Below are positions 13,703 to 23,506 of a stretch of DNA of 55,658 nucleotides, piece after piece. Origin of the DNA: an uncultured SAR86 cluster bacterium (GTDB taxonomy: Bacteria; Pseudomonadota; Gammaproteobacteria; Magnimaribacterales; D2472); contig CACNUA010000006.1 in assembly GCA_902623535.1 (NCBI GenBank), positions 1 to 55,658 of the forward strand, read 5' to 3'. A model generated the notes under the pieces. The model did no database searches. It saw only the letters and a list, made by a program, of their open reading frames with translations, and was not told the DNA's origin. How positions within the stretch are numbered: the stretch's first letter is position 1; the number at the start of each line of letters is the position of its first letter. The translations under genes were made by a program, and so were the position numbers.

Positions 13703-14212
13703 ATGAAATTTCACTCTTTAGTTTTAAATTTTTTGTGTTTATCTATTATTGTTGCCTGCAATACTGGACCTTACTTAAAAACAAATGCAATAGAAGCTTT
13801 TGACTTGCCTCTGGATGCTTCGTTAAATATAAAAATCGATAGGGATATACCTGCAAAAGTTGATCCAATTTTTGTAGATTTTATTAAACAAGCTGTTAAA
13901 CAAAATTTATCTGACAGAGGTAATTTAATTTCAGATGAAGCTAATCTAGTTATTAATATATCACTCAGTTCTGATGAATTTATTAGAGACGAAGGACATT
14001 ACTATCGCTATCCTTACTATTACAGATCACCTTATGACTTTGATCGTATTCGATCAATCGATGAGTTCTATCTAAGAATATCTATATTTGATGTCGAGGC
14101 TGATCAAACGCTTTGGACAGGCTTAACAAGATGGAGACCTGGTTCAGTTTTTGAACCATCAAGTATTGATAAAGCTGAAAACTTAGTTGGTTTAATACTA
14201 GAAACTATATAA
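13703..14212 (+). CDS. DUF4136-like lipoprotein
   Basis: This 169-residue protein has a lipoprotein signal peptide with lipobox IVAC (Cys19). The remainder resembles DUF4136-type envelope proteins: a beta-rich domain with strand pairs ANLVINISLS and EFYLRISIFDVEADQTLWTG, separated by a tyrosine-rich loop (HYYRYPYYYRSPY). The biochemical role of this family is unknown. It converges with mnmC, overlapping by 8 bases. Confidence 0.65.
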   Translation: MKFHSLVLNFLCLSIIVACNTGPYLKTNAIEAFDLPLDASLNIKIDRDIPAKVDPIFVDFIKQAVKQNLSDRGNLISDEANLVINISLSSDEFIRDEGHYYRYPYYYRSPYDFDRIRSIDEFYLRISIFDVEADQTLWTGLTRWRPGSVFEPSSIDKAENLVGLILETI

Positions 14213-15977
14213 ATCTGTTTGGCTGAAGGCTATCCGTCACTATTTTTTCTAATGGACTGATATTGTTGCCTATCAAGCTGGCTACATGATCCCCAAGGAT
14301 AGGCCCATAACAAAATCCTCTTGAGCCTAAACCTCCCAGCAAGAATACATTTTTGTATTCTTTATAATGGCCCGAAATTGGTAACTTATCTTTTGAAATG
14401 ACCCTTATCTGAGTTTTTGATCCGCATTCATTTTGAGCATTTTGCAGATTGAATTGATCACACTGAAATTCGATCATTTCTTGCAGTTTACTTTTATTTA
14501 CATCCATATTTTGAAATTGATTTTCATAGGACGATCCAATCCAATTAACTTCATCTTTTAGGGGAAGTATGTATCCATTGGAGTTGATTGGCATCTGAAT
14601 AGAATCAGAGATTTTTGCTGCAGCTAATTGGCCTTTTGAAAGCGTTAAATTACTTGAGAAATTAATTAATCCTGATCCATGAGCAAGAACCAGACAATCA
14701 AATGTTAATTCTTTGTTATCTTGAAAATGTAATTTAACTGATGATGAATTTGAATCAAAGCTCTTAAATTCATAATTTTTATTAACGGTAATATTTTTAT
14801 GCTCAATCAAACATCCATTCATCTTTACCGGATCAAGATACCCACCATGACTGAAAATTACACCCTCAAAGTTATCATATCCAGTTGAATTCTTTTCATC
14901 GCTGAAGACAAATAAATCCTCCCTATTAAGCATCTTTAACTTTTTTATCCATTTTTCAGTTCTCTTATCATGATTCAAAAATGCAACCCCGGTTCTGAAG
15001 TAGGCATCACAATTAAGAGATTCATAAAATCTATCGGCATAAAAAAAACTTGAAAGATTCAAGGTATTGATTGGTTGCTCATTTGGATTAAAACGAGGAT
15101 AGAGTGCCGCTAGGGGATTGCCTGATGCACCAGAAGAAATTTCTCCATTGATCTCAAAGAGCTCAACAGTATGACCATTTTTTGCAAGATGATAGGCCGT
15201 AGAACATCCGGCGATACCTGAACCAACTACAGCAACCCTTTTAAAAGTTTGTTTTTGTTCTATTTGAGAATAGGATCCTGCAAGATGATGTCGCTTAAAT
15301 TTAAACCCTTTTTTTCTTTCAACCTCAAAACCTCTTTCTGATAGTCCTCTGCGAATGAAACCTGCTGCTGAGAAGGTTGATAAGGTTGTATTCTTATGAG
15401 AATGAATTTTTATAAAATCCAATACATCATTACTCCACATAACAGGATTAGCTTTTGGATCAAAGCCATCTAGATACCATGCATCCATCATAAAGCCTCC
15501 ATAGAGGTCTCTTATTGCATCAATTACATCTCCTATATAAAGAATTAATTCAACATTCCAATTTGGAAAAAAGAACTTATTTATCCCTTTATGGATTGGA
15601 TCGAAAGATTCAAAGAATTCATCCTCAAGATCTTTAAGTATTTTAAATTTTTTAAATAATCTTTTTATTTCTGTTTGTGTCGGGACTTTATGATCAATGC
15701 TAATGAAAGTTAGCAAACCATTATTTGAATTTTTAAGCCAAGATTTACAGGTTGAAAGAAAATTTAACCCGAAGCCAAAACCAATCTCACCAATTACAAG
15801 ATTTGTATCTTTTAAGGCTCTTTGAAGAATTAGATTTGGTTTTATGAAGACGTGTTCAATCTCGTCCAATGCATCAACTTGAAAAAAAATGTCATTGGAA
15901 TCCAATGAAAATGGGAGATCATTCCGCCATTTCAGTTGATGAGTTTCTAAAGTTAATTTATGAAAGGCATCAGACAC
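14205..15977 (-). CDS. mnmC: Bifunctional tRNA mnm5(s2)U biosynthesis protein MnmC
   Basis: MnmC completes mnm5(s2)U34 in the anticodon of several tRNAs. The N-terminal half is the SAM methyltransferase (GEIGFGFGLNF near residues 63-73, WYLDGFDPKANP near 170). The C-terminal half is the FAD oxidoreductase that removes the carboxymethyl group (VVGSGIAGCSTAYHL near 255, C-terminal GGLGSRGFCYGP). I prefer GTG at 15977 (590 residues), which has an AAGG site about 10 bases upstream. TTG at 15995 would give 596 residues but has no Shine-Dalgarno. It lies just downstream of two acyl-CoA dehydrogenase genes on the same strand. Confidence 0.92.
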   Translation of the reverse strand: MSDAFHKLTLETHQLKWRNDLPFSLDSNDIFFQVDALDEIEHVFIKPNLILQRALKDTNLVIGEIGFGFGLNFLSTCKSWLKNSNNGLLTFISIDHKVPTQTEIKRLFKKFKILKDLEDEFFESFDPIHKGINKFFFPNWNVELILYIGDVIDAIRDLYGGFMMDAWYLDGFDPKANPVMWSNDVLDFIKIHSHKNTTLSTFSAAGFIRRGLSERGFEVERKKGFKFKRHHLAGSYSQIEQKQTFKRVAVVGSGIAGCSTAYHLAKNGHTVELFEINGEISSGASGNPLAALYPRFNPNEQPINTLNLSSFFYADRFYESLNCDAYFRTGVAFLNHDKRTEKWIKKLKMLNREDLFVFSDEKNSTGYDNFEGVIFSHGGYLDPVKMNGCLIEHKNITVNKNYEFKSFDSNSSSVKLHFQDNKELTFDCLVLAHGSGLINFSSNLTLSKGQLAAAKISDSIQMPINSNGYILPLKDEVNWIGSSYENQFQNMDVNKSKLQEMIEFQCDQFNLQNAQNECGSKTQIRVISKDKLPISGHYKEYKNVFLLGGLGSRGFCYGPILGDHVASLIGNNISPLEKIVTDSLQPNRFI

Positions 15978-16010
15978 GTTATCTAAGCCTTTCAAATTCT
16001 ATATGTAAAA

Positions 16011-17243
16011 CTATTTTCCTGACGGTATATCTTTAAAAGGCAAGCCTTTATCTGCTCTTGGATCTTGCGGTAATCCTAAGACTCTTTCGGCAATGATATT
16101 TTTAAGAATTTCGTCAGTACCCCCTGCAATCCTAAGACCAGGTGCGCCAAGCCATGCTGCTTGAAAAGAACTCATTCCATCCTCTTCATCAATCAACATT
16201 CCAGCCATATCGCCTGAATCAATTCCAAAATTACCTATGGCTTGAAGTTTGTTTGCACTCACAATTTTAGTAATCGATGCTTCAGGACCAGGTGCCTCAC
16301 CTTTTGAGAGGGCTGACATGGTTCTAAATTTTGTGTATTTAAGTCCATTTGCCTCACAGAACCAATCAGCTAGTTTATCTCTTACGGCTTGATTTTTAAT
16401 CATTAGCTGACCAAAGTCATCTTTATCTTTAGCTAGAGAAAGAGCTTCATTTACATCGGCTCCCTTAGCATCACCAACTGCCAATCTCTCATTCATTAAT
16501 GTCGTAATAGCTACTTTCCATCCATCACCTATTTCGCCAAGTCTTTGTGAATCGGGAATCCTGACATCATCAAAGTAAACCTCATTAAAGCCAGCACCAC
16601 TTCCAGCAGTTCCAGTAATTTGTTTTATGGGTTTGACTGTTATGCCCGGTGACTTCATATCAACAAAAAAGAAAGTTAAACCTTTATGTTTTTCAAGATC
16701 AGGGTCATGTCTGACTACCAAAATTCCATAATCTGAATAGTGAGCCCCCGAAGTCCATACTTTTTGACCATTAATAACCCACTCATCGCCATCTTTTACG
16801 GCTTTACTTCTAAGACCTGCAACATCGGAACCAGCAGATGGTTCAGAGAATAATTGGCACCAAATTTCTTTCCCTTCTGCCATAGGAGGTAAGTACCTTT
16901 CTTTCTGTTCTTGTGAAGCATACTGCATCATGACAGGACCACACATTCCAAGACCTATCTCAAAAATACTTCCTGGCACGTCATATTTTGATTCCTCCTG
17001 ACCCCAAATTATGCGCTCAATTGGAGTTGCATTTATACCACCATATTCCTTTGGCCAATGAAGCATTGCCCAACCTGCATCATATTTCTTTTTTTGCCAA
17101 ACTTTGGCTTTGGCAATTAATTCTTCCAGGTTACTTTCTACGTTTATACGTTTGCCTGCATCTTTCAGCTTAGCATTACCATCTAGCCATTCTTTGCACT
17201 TGGCTCTAAATTTAGCTTGATCCGGAGTATCATTAAAATCCAT
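16011..17243 (-). CDS. Acyl-CoA dehydrogenase, large subunit of an adjacent pair
   Basis: This 410-residue FAD-dependent acyl-CoA dehydrogenase has the typical middle-domain motifs WCQLFSEPSAGSDVA and INGQKVWTSGAHYSDYG, and a C-terminal IAGGTDEILKNIIAER. In medium-chain enzymes the catalytic Glu sits in YEGT; here the equivalent position is Gly (AGGT), so the base, if present, lies elsewhere or in the partner. It is 12 bases downstream of a second, shorter dehydrogenase gene. That arrangement resembles alpha2beta2 FadE pairs known from actinobacterial steroid side-chain degradation. A GAGGAA ribosome-binding site precedes the ATG. The substrate is unknown. Confidence 0.88.
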   Translation of the reverse strand: MDFNDTPDQAKFRAKCKEWLDGNAKLKDAGKRINVESNLEELIAKAKVWQKKKYDAGWAMLHWPKEYGGINATPIERIIWGQEESKYDVPGSIFEIGLGMCGPVMMQYASQEQKERYLPPMAEGKEIWCQLFSEPSAGSDVAGLRSKAVKDGDEWVINGQKVWTSGAHYSDYGILVVRHDPDLEKHKGLTFFFVDMKSPGITVKPIKQITGTAGSGAGFNEVYFDDVRIPDSQRLGEIGDGWKVAITTLMNERLAVGDAKGADVNEALSLAKDKDDFGQLMIKNQAVRDKLADWFCEANGLKYTKFRTMSALSKGEAPGPEASITKIVSANKLQAIGNFGIDSGDMAGMLIDEEDGMSSFQAAWLGAPGLRIAGGTDEILKNIIAERVLGLPQDPRADKGLPFKDIPSGK

Positions 17244-17255
17244 ATTATTTCCTCA

Positions 17256-18371
17256 TTAATTAAGTGTATTTGTTTTTTCCATCGCAGAAACGAGCTTTTC
17301 TTTCCAGCTTGCTTCTGATCCTAAGTTTAGTGAAAGAACTTTAGATCGCTTGTAAAAGAGATGACAGTCATATTCCCAAGTAAATCCATTCCCTCCATGA
17401 GTTTGAATATTCTCTTTAGCACATAACTGAAAAGCTTTTGTAGCACTTACTCGTGAAGTGGCTGCAGCAAGTGGCAACTCTGATGACTCAGATGAAAGTG
17501 CCCAGGCACCGTAATAACAATTTGATTTTGCCAAAGTTACTGCAACATACATATCAGCAAGTTTGTGCTTAATAGCTTGATAAGAACCAATCTGTCTCCC
17601 AAATGCATAGCGCTCCATAGCATATTCTTTAGCCATATCTAGAGCTTGCTGCGAACCGCCAACTTGCTCAAAGGCAAATAGTACGGCCGCTTGGTCCATA
17701 ATATGGACATGAGATTCCCAGCCAGAACCTTGATCACCCAAAAGAGATGACTGAGCATTATTAAAAGCTACTTTATAAAATGATCTTGATTTATCTAGAT
17801 TTTTTTGAAGAGAGATTTCAACCTCAGTAGAGTTCAACTCAACCAACCTTAATTCTGGACCTTTAGCCCCTTTAACCAAAACAACTGAGTGAGTTGCAAG
17901 CTCTGCATCTGGGACAGCTATTTTTGCTCCTGTGACAGAATCGCCCTCAACAGCACATGAAAGAGTTGATTCAGTAATTGCAGACATGTCTTCAGCAACT
18001 GCATAGGTACCTACGATTTCACCTGTAACTAGTTTTGGAAGAACATTTTTTTTAATTTCCTCAGACCCATATTTAATGATGGCTTCAGTAAATAAATATA
18101 CTGAAGATGAAAAGGGTATTGGAGCCAAAGCTCTCCCAATTTCTTCAGCAATGACACATAGTTCAAGGTGACCAAGACCCAAGCCATCATATTCTTCAGG
18201 AATTCGAATTCCTGTCCAACCGAGTTCAAGCACTTTTTCCCATAGTGCTTCATCATGGCTAAGGCTCTCATCCATTACCTTCCTAGTGTTAGCAAGCCCA
18301 CCTTCTTTATCGAAAAATTTTCGAGCTTCGTCTTGTAAGAATTTTTGATCGTCAGAAAAATCTAAGTTCAT
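17256..18371 (-). CDS. Acyl-CoA dehydrogenase, small subunit of an adjacent pair
   Basis: This 371-residue protein has the acyl-CoA dehydrogenase fold: N-terminal helical domain (GWTGIRIPEEYDGLGLG), middle beta domain, and C-terminal helical domain with YAFGRQIGSYQAIKHKLAD and QTHGGNGFTWEYDCHLFYKR. The middle domain lacks the usual TEP-AGSD FAD/substrate motif and reads AVAEDMSAI instead, as is common in the degenerate partner of heteromeric dehydrogenases. It is first in an apparent three-gene unit with the 410-residue dehydrogenase and mnmC. No Shine-Dalgarno is visible before the ATG. Confidence 0.85.
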   Translation of the reverse strand: MNLDFSDDQKFLQDEARKFFDKEGGLANTRKVMDESLSHDEALWEKVLELGWTGIRIPEEYDGLGLGHLELCVIAEEIGRALAPIPFSSSVYLFTEAIIKYGSEEIKKNVLPKLVTGEIVGTYAVAEDMSAITESTLSCAVEGDSVTGAKIAVPDAELATHSVVLVKGAKGPELRLVELNSTEVEISLQKNLDKSRSFYKVAFNNAQSSLLGDQGSGWESHVHIMDQAAVLFAFEQVGGSQQALDMAKEYAMERYAFGRQIGSYQAIKHKLADMYVAVTLAKSNCYYGAWALSSESSELPLAAATSRVSATKAFQLCAKENIQTHGGNGFTWEYDCHLFYKRSKVLSLNLGSEASWKEKLVSAMEKTNTLN

Positions 18372-18445
18372 AGCTTAATGTTCAAATATTTTTAGTAATT
18401 AGTTAGTTAATTGATTAACATATTAAAACATAAATTATACCCGTC

Positions 18446-19093
18446 ATGACAGATAAAATATCACCTGAAGACTTTCAGAGAATCTACAAAGTTGTTGAAG
18501 AAAAAGGTGGTATTGTCTTAGCAATAGTCTTTGTTGCACTTTTATTTGGAATTCTTTTTCTTTCGCTGTGGGTTGGACAGATTTCAAAAAATACAGGTTT
18601 AAATACTACTGATTTAGAATCTAGACTTATTCAGCTAGAGGAGGAGTTTCAATTGGCTGACGAAGTAAGCACTGAGTTTCTGACAGATACTGGCGCACAG
18701 CTTCAATTTTTGGATAAAGAAATTAAGAAGCTTTGGGACCTTAGTAACAAAAGAAATAAAGCAAATATTCAAAAAATATTTGCTGAACTTGAGGCAATAA
18801 AAGATCGAAATAAGGCTGTTACCCAAAGTCTTAATCAGCTTAAGGCCTCCTCAAGTAATGCCAATAGAGAACTAAAAGATCTTAACGATATTATTAGAAA
18901 GCTTAATGTTGAGAGCGAGGAGTTTAAGGCCATAGCTCAACAAATCAATGCTCTTCAGAGGAGAATGTTGGTAATGGATGAAACCATTCAAGCCTTTGAT
19001 AATTTTAGAAGGCAAACCAATCAATCGATTGTTGACATCCAAACGCTTATCAATGAGGGTAGAAATAGCCCTCAGGAGTTGACTTCTCCTTAA
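18446..19093 (+). CDS. Membrane-anchored coiled-coil protein, unknown
   Basis: I do not recognise a family for this 215-residue protein. It has a short cytoplasmic head, one transmembrane helix (about residues 23-45), then a long region rich in Glu, Lys, Gln and Leu with heptad character (about 58-205), predicted as coiled coil. That design suits a structural or tethering protein with its coil in the periplasm. It stands alone, between divergent acyl-CoA dehydrogenase genes and the TonB receptor. The ATG follows an AT-rich tract with no Shine-Dalgarno, and a -10-like ATTATA lies 6 bases upstream, so a leaderless transcript is possible. Confidence 0.7.
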   Translation: MTDKISPEDFQRIYKVVEEKGGIVLAIVFVALLFGILFLSLWVGQISKNTGLNTTDLESRLIQLEEEFQLADEVSTEFLTDTGAQLQFLDKEIKKLWDLSNKRNKANIQKIFAELEAIKDRNKAVTQSLNQLKASSSNANRELKDLNDIIRKLNVESEEFKAIAQQINALQRRMLVMDETIQAFDNFRRQTNQSIVDIQTLINEGRNSPQELTSP

Positions 19094-19182
19094 ATTCAGT
19101 CATCTGTAAAAGGGTCAAAAGAGTTTATATTTATACGAAAAAAAGGTATATTCTTGATAAGTTTTTCATATTAGGGGGAAAA

Positions 19183-21714
19183 ATGCGTAAATTATTATCT
19201 ATATTATTGTTGTTGCCAGTAGGCATCATTTCTTCGAATTTACATGCTCAGAATGAGTTAGTTCTCGAAGAAGTCGTGGTTACAGCTACAAAGAAAGAAG
19301 AAAATGTTCAAACAATTGCTGAAACTGTTAATGCAGTAAGCGGAGGTGATATTGATGATTATCAAATTCGTCAGCTTGGTGAATTGGCTCAGCTAGTTTC
19401 TGGAGTTGAGTTCACTCAAATTGATCCTAGAAGATCAAGTATCACAATCCGGGGGCAAAAATTAGATCCAGATACTGGAACTGATCAGCCTATTCAAGCA
19501 TATATCGATGAGGTTCCAGTAAGACCTCAGGTTGCTTTTTACCAGATGTTTGATACTGAGAGAGTTGAAATTCTTAAAGGTGCGCAAGGAACACTTCAAG
19601 GAGTTGTGAGTACTGGTGGAGCGCTTCAAATCTATACAAGAGATGCTGAGGTTGGTAGTGATGCAAGAAATGGATATATCAAAACATCTTTTGCAGATAA
19701 CTCTACTCAGATCTTAGAATTTGCATCAGATATTGGTATTAGTAATAACATGGCAATGAGATTTGCTGCTGTTACAAATGATAATGCAGGAAATGAGGTT
19801 AAAAATATAAGAAATGGCCAAAGAGAAGATCATGCTTACGATGCCTTTAGAATCTCATTAAACTGGGAGCCAAGCGATAATCTCTCATTAAGACTTAAGT
19901 ATCAAAATATGGAATCAACTAGCATTGCTCCAAGAGCAGTTGCTGGTTCAAGTGGCCCTATCACATTTGACACATTTGCGGCTGTTGCCGGTGTTTCAAA
20001 TCCATTTTTCCCTGCCACGACATATCCAGATTATGCTTCACTAGTAAATGGTTATGTAGCTACTGTTGCTCAACTTGGAGGAGCAGCTGCAGCACAACAA
20101 CTAGCCTTTCTTCATAGACCAAACTATAGTGATGTTGCTGGCGGATCACTAGATTTTGAAGATAGAACAGCATTACATTTCCAAAGAGCATATCAGAATA
20201 ATTCTGGAGAGATCCTTAATCTTATGATTGATTATGATATGGGATCACACCTATTAGCATTGAGAATATCTGACTATCAGAATGATAGTTTGGGACTTAT
20301 TGATCGTGATTATGCTGGTGCTTATCCATATGGATACCCTCAAGAGGTAAGAACTAATGCAGGTATTGATACATTTGAAGCTAGGCTTTCAAATCAAGAC
20401 AGCGACAAATTTGAATATACAATAGGTGTCTTCAGCAGAGATTCAGAGACTTTTACTCATGCTGACCTTGACAGATCTTTTGATATTACAGCCGTAGCTC
20501 CTCATTTGTATAAGGGAGCAGTTCCATTTAGTTACAAGACACCTTTTAACGCATGTCAAGCTGCTGTTAAAGATGGCAGTACATTTGCAAATCAAAGAGT
20601 GATTTTGGCTTGTTCAAACTATACAGTTAACTCTAAAACTGAAGCAGTTTTTGCTAACTTTAAGTACAACCTTAGCGATCAAACTTTTCTTCAGTTTGGT
20701 GTCAGAGAGCAAGAAATATCTGCCTATGCATCAAATCAATTCTTCCTTCCATTATCTTTGTTGGTAGGACAAGCATCAGGCGGCGGCGGATCATTTGAGT
20801 TAATTCCTGCTGCTTTACAGCAAGTTGATAATGAGTCAACAACTGGAAGCTTTAAAATCGGCCATTTTGTTAATGATGACGTACTGGTTTATTACTCATT
20901 GCAACAAGGCTTTAGAGGTGCAGGACGTACTTTGGCAAACACACCAATTTCACCAGCGCTAGTTCCATTTGCTGAAGAGGAAACCGACATGATTGAGGTT
21001 GGAATGAAAGGAACATTTATGGATGGCAGATTAAGATTTAATTTTGCTTATTTTGATTATTCCTTCGAAAATTTCCAAAGAAAATGGGATGACGTAACCG
21101 CAAGAACATATGGTCCAACTGGGCCAGGTGCAACTGCTCAGGTGCAGGGTGGAATCATTAATAATAATGATGCATCTCTTTCAGGTCTGGATTTAGAGTA
21201 CAAATATATTGTTAACGAAAATCTAGTGTTAGGTGGAAGCATTACATCTTCTGAAAGTGAGTTTGATGCAGGATCAATTGGTTATACCAATGATCCGACC
21301 TATACGGGAATGACTGCTGCTACTAGAGATGTTAGCGGTGATCCAATAAATGATGCTGTTGAAACTTCATGGACTTTTTATCTTGATCACACAGTACCTT
21401 CATATGCAGGTGGTGAAAGATACACAAGATATAATCTCAACTACAGAGGTGAAAGAGACAATGGTGTTAATGCTGATCTCAAAATTGGTGAGCTTTATCT
21501 TGCTAATATTTACTTTGGTTGGAGGTCAGGTGATGGACAATGGGATGCAAATGTTTTTGTGAAAAATGTCTTGGATGATGTAGATATGGCCTTTATATCT
21601 AACTATTTCACTGACTATGCGCTTCCTGGTGGAAATGGATTACCTTCAAAATTCTATGAAGCAGTAACCAACCGTGGAAGACAAATTGGATTCCAATTAA
21701 CTTACAACTTTTAA
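19183..21714 (+). CDS. TonB-dependent outer-membrane receptor
   Basis: This 843-residue receptor has a signal peptide (about residues 1-22, ending HAQ), a TonB-box-like LEEVVVTATKK, a plug domain (about 30-150, with SSITIRGQ and VEILKGAQGTLQG), and a 22-strand barrel ending in an aromatic Phe (GFQLTYNF). Such receptors import substrates larger than about 600 Da, or scarce ones. A strong AGGGGGAA ribosome-binding site precedes the ATG, and a terminator follows directly, so it is expressed as a unit of its own. Its position before the catabolic gene array suggests it imports that substrate, which is inference. Confidence 0.93.
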   Translation: MRKLLSILLLLPVGIISSNLHAQNELVLEEVVVTATKKEENVQTIAETVNAVSGGDIDDYQIRQLGELAQLVSGVEFTQIDPRRSSITIRGQKLDPDTGTDQPIQAYIDEVPVRPQVAFYQMFDTERVEILKGAQGTLQGVVSTGGALQIYTRDAEVGSDARNGYIKTSFADNSTQILEFASDIGISNNMAMRFAAVTNDNAGNEVKNIRNGQREDHAYDAFRISLNWEPSDNLSLRLKYQNMESTSIAPRAVAGSSGPITFDTFAAVAGVSNPFFPATTYPDYASLVNGYVATVAQLGGAAAAQQLAFLHRPNYSDVAGGSLDFEDRTALHFQRAYQNNSGEILNLMIDYDMGSHLLALRISDYQNDSLGLIDRDYAGAYPYGYPQEVRTNAGIDTFEARLSNQDSDKFEYTIGVFSRDSETFTHADLDRSFDITAVAPHLYKGAVPFSYKTPFNACQAAVKDGSTFANQRVILACSNYTVNSKTEAVFANFKYNLSDQTFLQFGVREQEISAYASNQFFLPLSLLVGQASGGGGSFELIPAALQQVDNESTTGSFKIGHFVNDDVLVYYSLQQGFRGAGRTLANTPISPALVPFAEEETDMIEVGMKGTFMDGRLRFNFAYFDYSFENFQRKWDDVTARTYGPTGPGATAQVQGGIINNNDASLSGLDLEYKYIVNENLVLGGSITSSESEFDAGSIGYTNDPTYTGMTAATRDVSGDPINDAVETSWTFYLDHTVPSYAGGERYTRYNLNYRGERDNGVNADLKIGELYLANIYFGWRSGDGQWDANVFVKNVLDDVDMAFISNYFTDYALPGGNGLPSKFYEAVTNRGRQIGFQLTYNF

Positions 21715-21732
21715 GTTAGCTAAATTATTTAT

Positions 21733-21760
21733 AAAAGGCAGCCTAGGCTGCCTTTTTTGT
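21733..21760 (+). terminator. Rho-independent terminator after the TonB receptor
   Basis: AAAAGGCAGC and GCTGCCTTTT form a 10-base-pair stem around the four-base loop CTAG, followed by a T run. The A tract on the 5' side makes it potentially bidirectional. Confidence 0.9.
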
Positions 21761-21779
21761 TATATATTGAGGAGTAGTA

Positions 21780-22463
21780 ATGATTGATTTTTATACAGCG
21801 CCAACACCTAATGGCCATAAGGTTTCTTGTACCTTAGAGGCCTTAGAGATGGAATATGAGGTTCATGTGGTTAATCTTATGGAAAATGAACAAAAAAAAC
21901 CTGATTTTTTAAAGATTAGTCCTAATGGAAGAATACCTGCAATTGTTGATAGGTCTGAAAATAACTTATCTGTATTTGAATCCGGTGCAATTATGATTTA
22001 CTTGGCAGAAAAGTCAGGAAAATTAATTCCTACAGATGCAAACAAAAAAGCAAAAGTTTTAGAATGGCTAATGTTCCAGATGGGTGGAGTCGGCCCTATG
22101 ATGGGACAAGCCAATGTATTTTTTAGATATTTTCCTGAAAAAATTCAACCCGCTATTGATCGGTATCAAAATGAGGGCAGAAGGCTTTTTGAAGTACTAG
22201 ATACTCATCTTAAATGCAATGAGTGGCTGGCTGGAGAATTCTCAATCGCTGATATTGCTAACTGGTGTTGGGTTCGAACGCATAAATGGTCAGGAATTAA
22301 TGTTGATGGTCTTGAGCACTTAGATAGGTGGATAAAAGCTATGTACGAACAGCCTGGCATGGTTAAAGGTATTGAAGTTCCTATAAAGATAGAGAGCATG
22401 TTAGATGATGATGAGAAGGCAAAAGAATTTGCTAAAAATGCTGAAAAAATGGTTAAAAAATAA
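21780..22463 (+). CDS. Nu-class-like glutathione S-transferase family protein
   Basis: This 227-residue GST has an N-terminal thioredoxin fold and C-terminal helical domain. It begins like the YfcG/YghU Nu class: TAPTPNGHK places Thr9 and Asn11 where YfcG uses them for glutathione or glutathione-disulfide chemistry. The glutathione gamma-Glu-binding Glu67-Ser68 (FESGAI) and cis-Pro53 (GRIPAI) are present. GAGGAG lies 6 bases upstream of the ATG. It is first in the long co-directional array and 12 bases from a second GST gene. Confidence 0.88.
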   Translation: MIDFYTAPTPNGHKVSCTLEALEMEYEVHVVNLMENEQKKPDFLKISPNGRIPAIVDRSENNLSVFESGAIMIYLAEKSGKLIPTDANKKAKVLEWLMFQMGGVGPMMGQANVFFRYFPEKIQPAIDRYQNEGRRLFEVLDTHLKCNEWLAGEFSIADIANWCWVRTHKWSGINVDGLEHLDRWIKAMYEQPGMVKGIEVPIKIESMLDDDEKAKEFAKNAEKMVKK

Positions 22464-22475
22464 GGAGAAAAAATA

Positions 22476-23090
22476 ATGTTAAAAGTTCACTTTGTTGCTG
22501 GAACTAGAGCAGGTCGCGTGGTCTGGTTATTAGAGGAGTTAGGTTTGGAGTACGAGGTCAACATCATGCCTTTTACAAAAGAAGGGCTAAAATCTCCTGA
22601 ACATAGAGCAAGGCATGCACTTGGAAGAGTCCCGGTGTTAGAGGACGGTGATGTATCAATTTTTGAATCCGGTGCTATTATTGATTACATACTCGAGCGT
22701 CATAAAAATGGTGGATTAAAACCCGGTTCAGATGCTGCTGAGTTTCCTTTCTATTTGCAGTGGTATCACTATTGTGAGGGTATGGTGATGCCCCCAATGA
22801 ATCAGATAGTTGTGCAGACTCTTTTATTGCCACCCGATCGAAGGGACGAGACTGTCTTAAACCAAGCTAAGAACTTACTTACCAAATCGCTATTGCCTGT
22901 TAATGAGAACTTAGCTGATAAAGAATACTTAATTGGTAATTTTTCTGCTGCTGATCTGATGCTTGGACATTCATGCTTTATGGCCAATAGACTAGGGTGT
23001 GTAGGTGAAGACATGAGCAACATCAAGGCCTATGTTGAAAGGATTAAGGCAAGGCCAGCTTTTGCAAAAGCAATCACTATGGGGGAGTAG
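22476..23090 (+). CDS. Glutathione S-transferase family protein
   Basis: This 204-residue GST differs in class from its neighbour. The N-terminal domain reads AGTRAGRVVWLLEELGLEYEV, with cis-Pro in LGRVPVLED and the Glu-Ser pair in FESGAI; the C-terminal domain has the N-capping FSAADLMLGH motif. It probably conjugates, dehalogenates or isomerises a substrate with glutathione. The two adjacent GSTs are not close duplicates, which suggests two distinct steps on one substrate. It is followed after 2 bases by a DUF1330-type gene. Confidence 0.87.
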   Translation: MLKVHFVAGTRAGRVVWLLEELGLEYEVNIMPFTKEGLKSPEHRARHALGRVPVLEDGDVSIFESGAIIDYILERHKNGGLKPGSDAAEFPFYLQWYHYCEGMVMPPMNQIVVQTLLLPPDRRDETVLNQAKNLLTKSLLPVNENLADKEYLIGNFSAADLMLGHSCFMANRLGCVGEDMSNIKAYVERIKARPAFAKAITMGE

Positions 23091-23092
23091 GC

Positions 23093-23506
23093 ATGAAAGT
23101 AAAAAATCATTCTCGTCCTCATAAAACACAAATGGATGGGTTTTTTGAAGGCGATACTGAAACACCTATTGCAATGCTGAATTTATTAAAATTCAAAGAA
23201 AAAGCAAAGTACGAAGACGGAAGAGAAACAGACCTTACAGGCAAAGAGGCTTACTCAATTTATGGGCAGGAAGTTGTAAAACATCTAGCAAAAGTTGGAG
23301 GTAAACTGGTTTTTGGCGGCAGGATCAGTCGTTTGATGATTGGTGAGGTTGAGGATCTTTGGGACAGTGTTGCTATTGCACAATATCCCAGCAGGAAGGC
23401 AATGCTTGAAATGTTAATGGATCCAGACTACCAAAAATCTGAAGAGCACCGCGAAGCTGGACTAGAGGGCCAATTGAATATTGAAATTAAAGAAAGGGAG
23501 TTATGA
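23093..23506 (+). CDS. DUF1330-like protein (copy 1)
   Basis: This 137-residue soluble protein has a dimeric alpha-beta-barrel (ferredoxin-like) fold of the DUF1330 type. The markers are IAMLNLLKFKEKA near the N-terminus, the core VAIAQYPSRKAMLEMLMDPDYQKSEEHR, and a terminal strand LNIEIK. The family has no firmly established reaction and is often next to catabolic genes. It overlaps the next gene, a paralogue, by 4 bases. Confidence 0.8.
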   Translation: MKVKNHSRPHKTQMDGFFEGDTETPIAMLNLLKFKEKAKYEDGRETDLTGKEAYSIYGQEVVKHLAKVGGKLVFGGRISRLMIGEVEDLWDSVAIAQYPSRKAMLEMLMDPDYQKSEEHREAGLEGQLNIEIKEREL

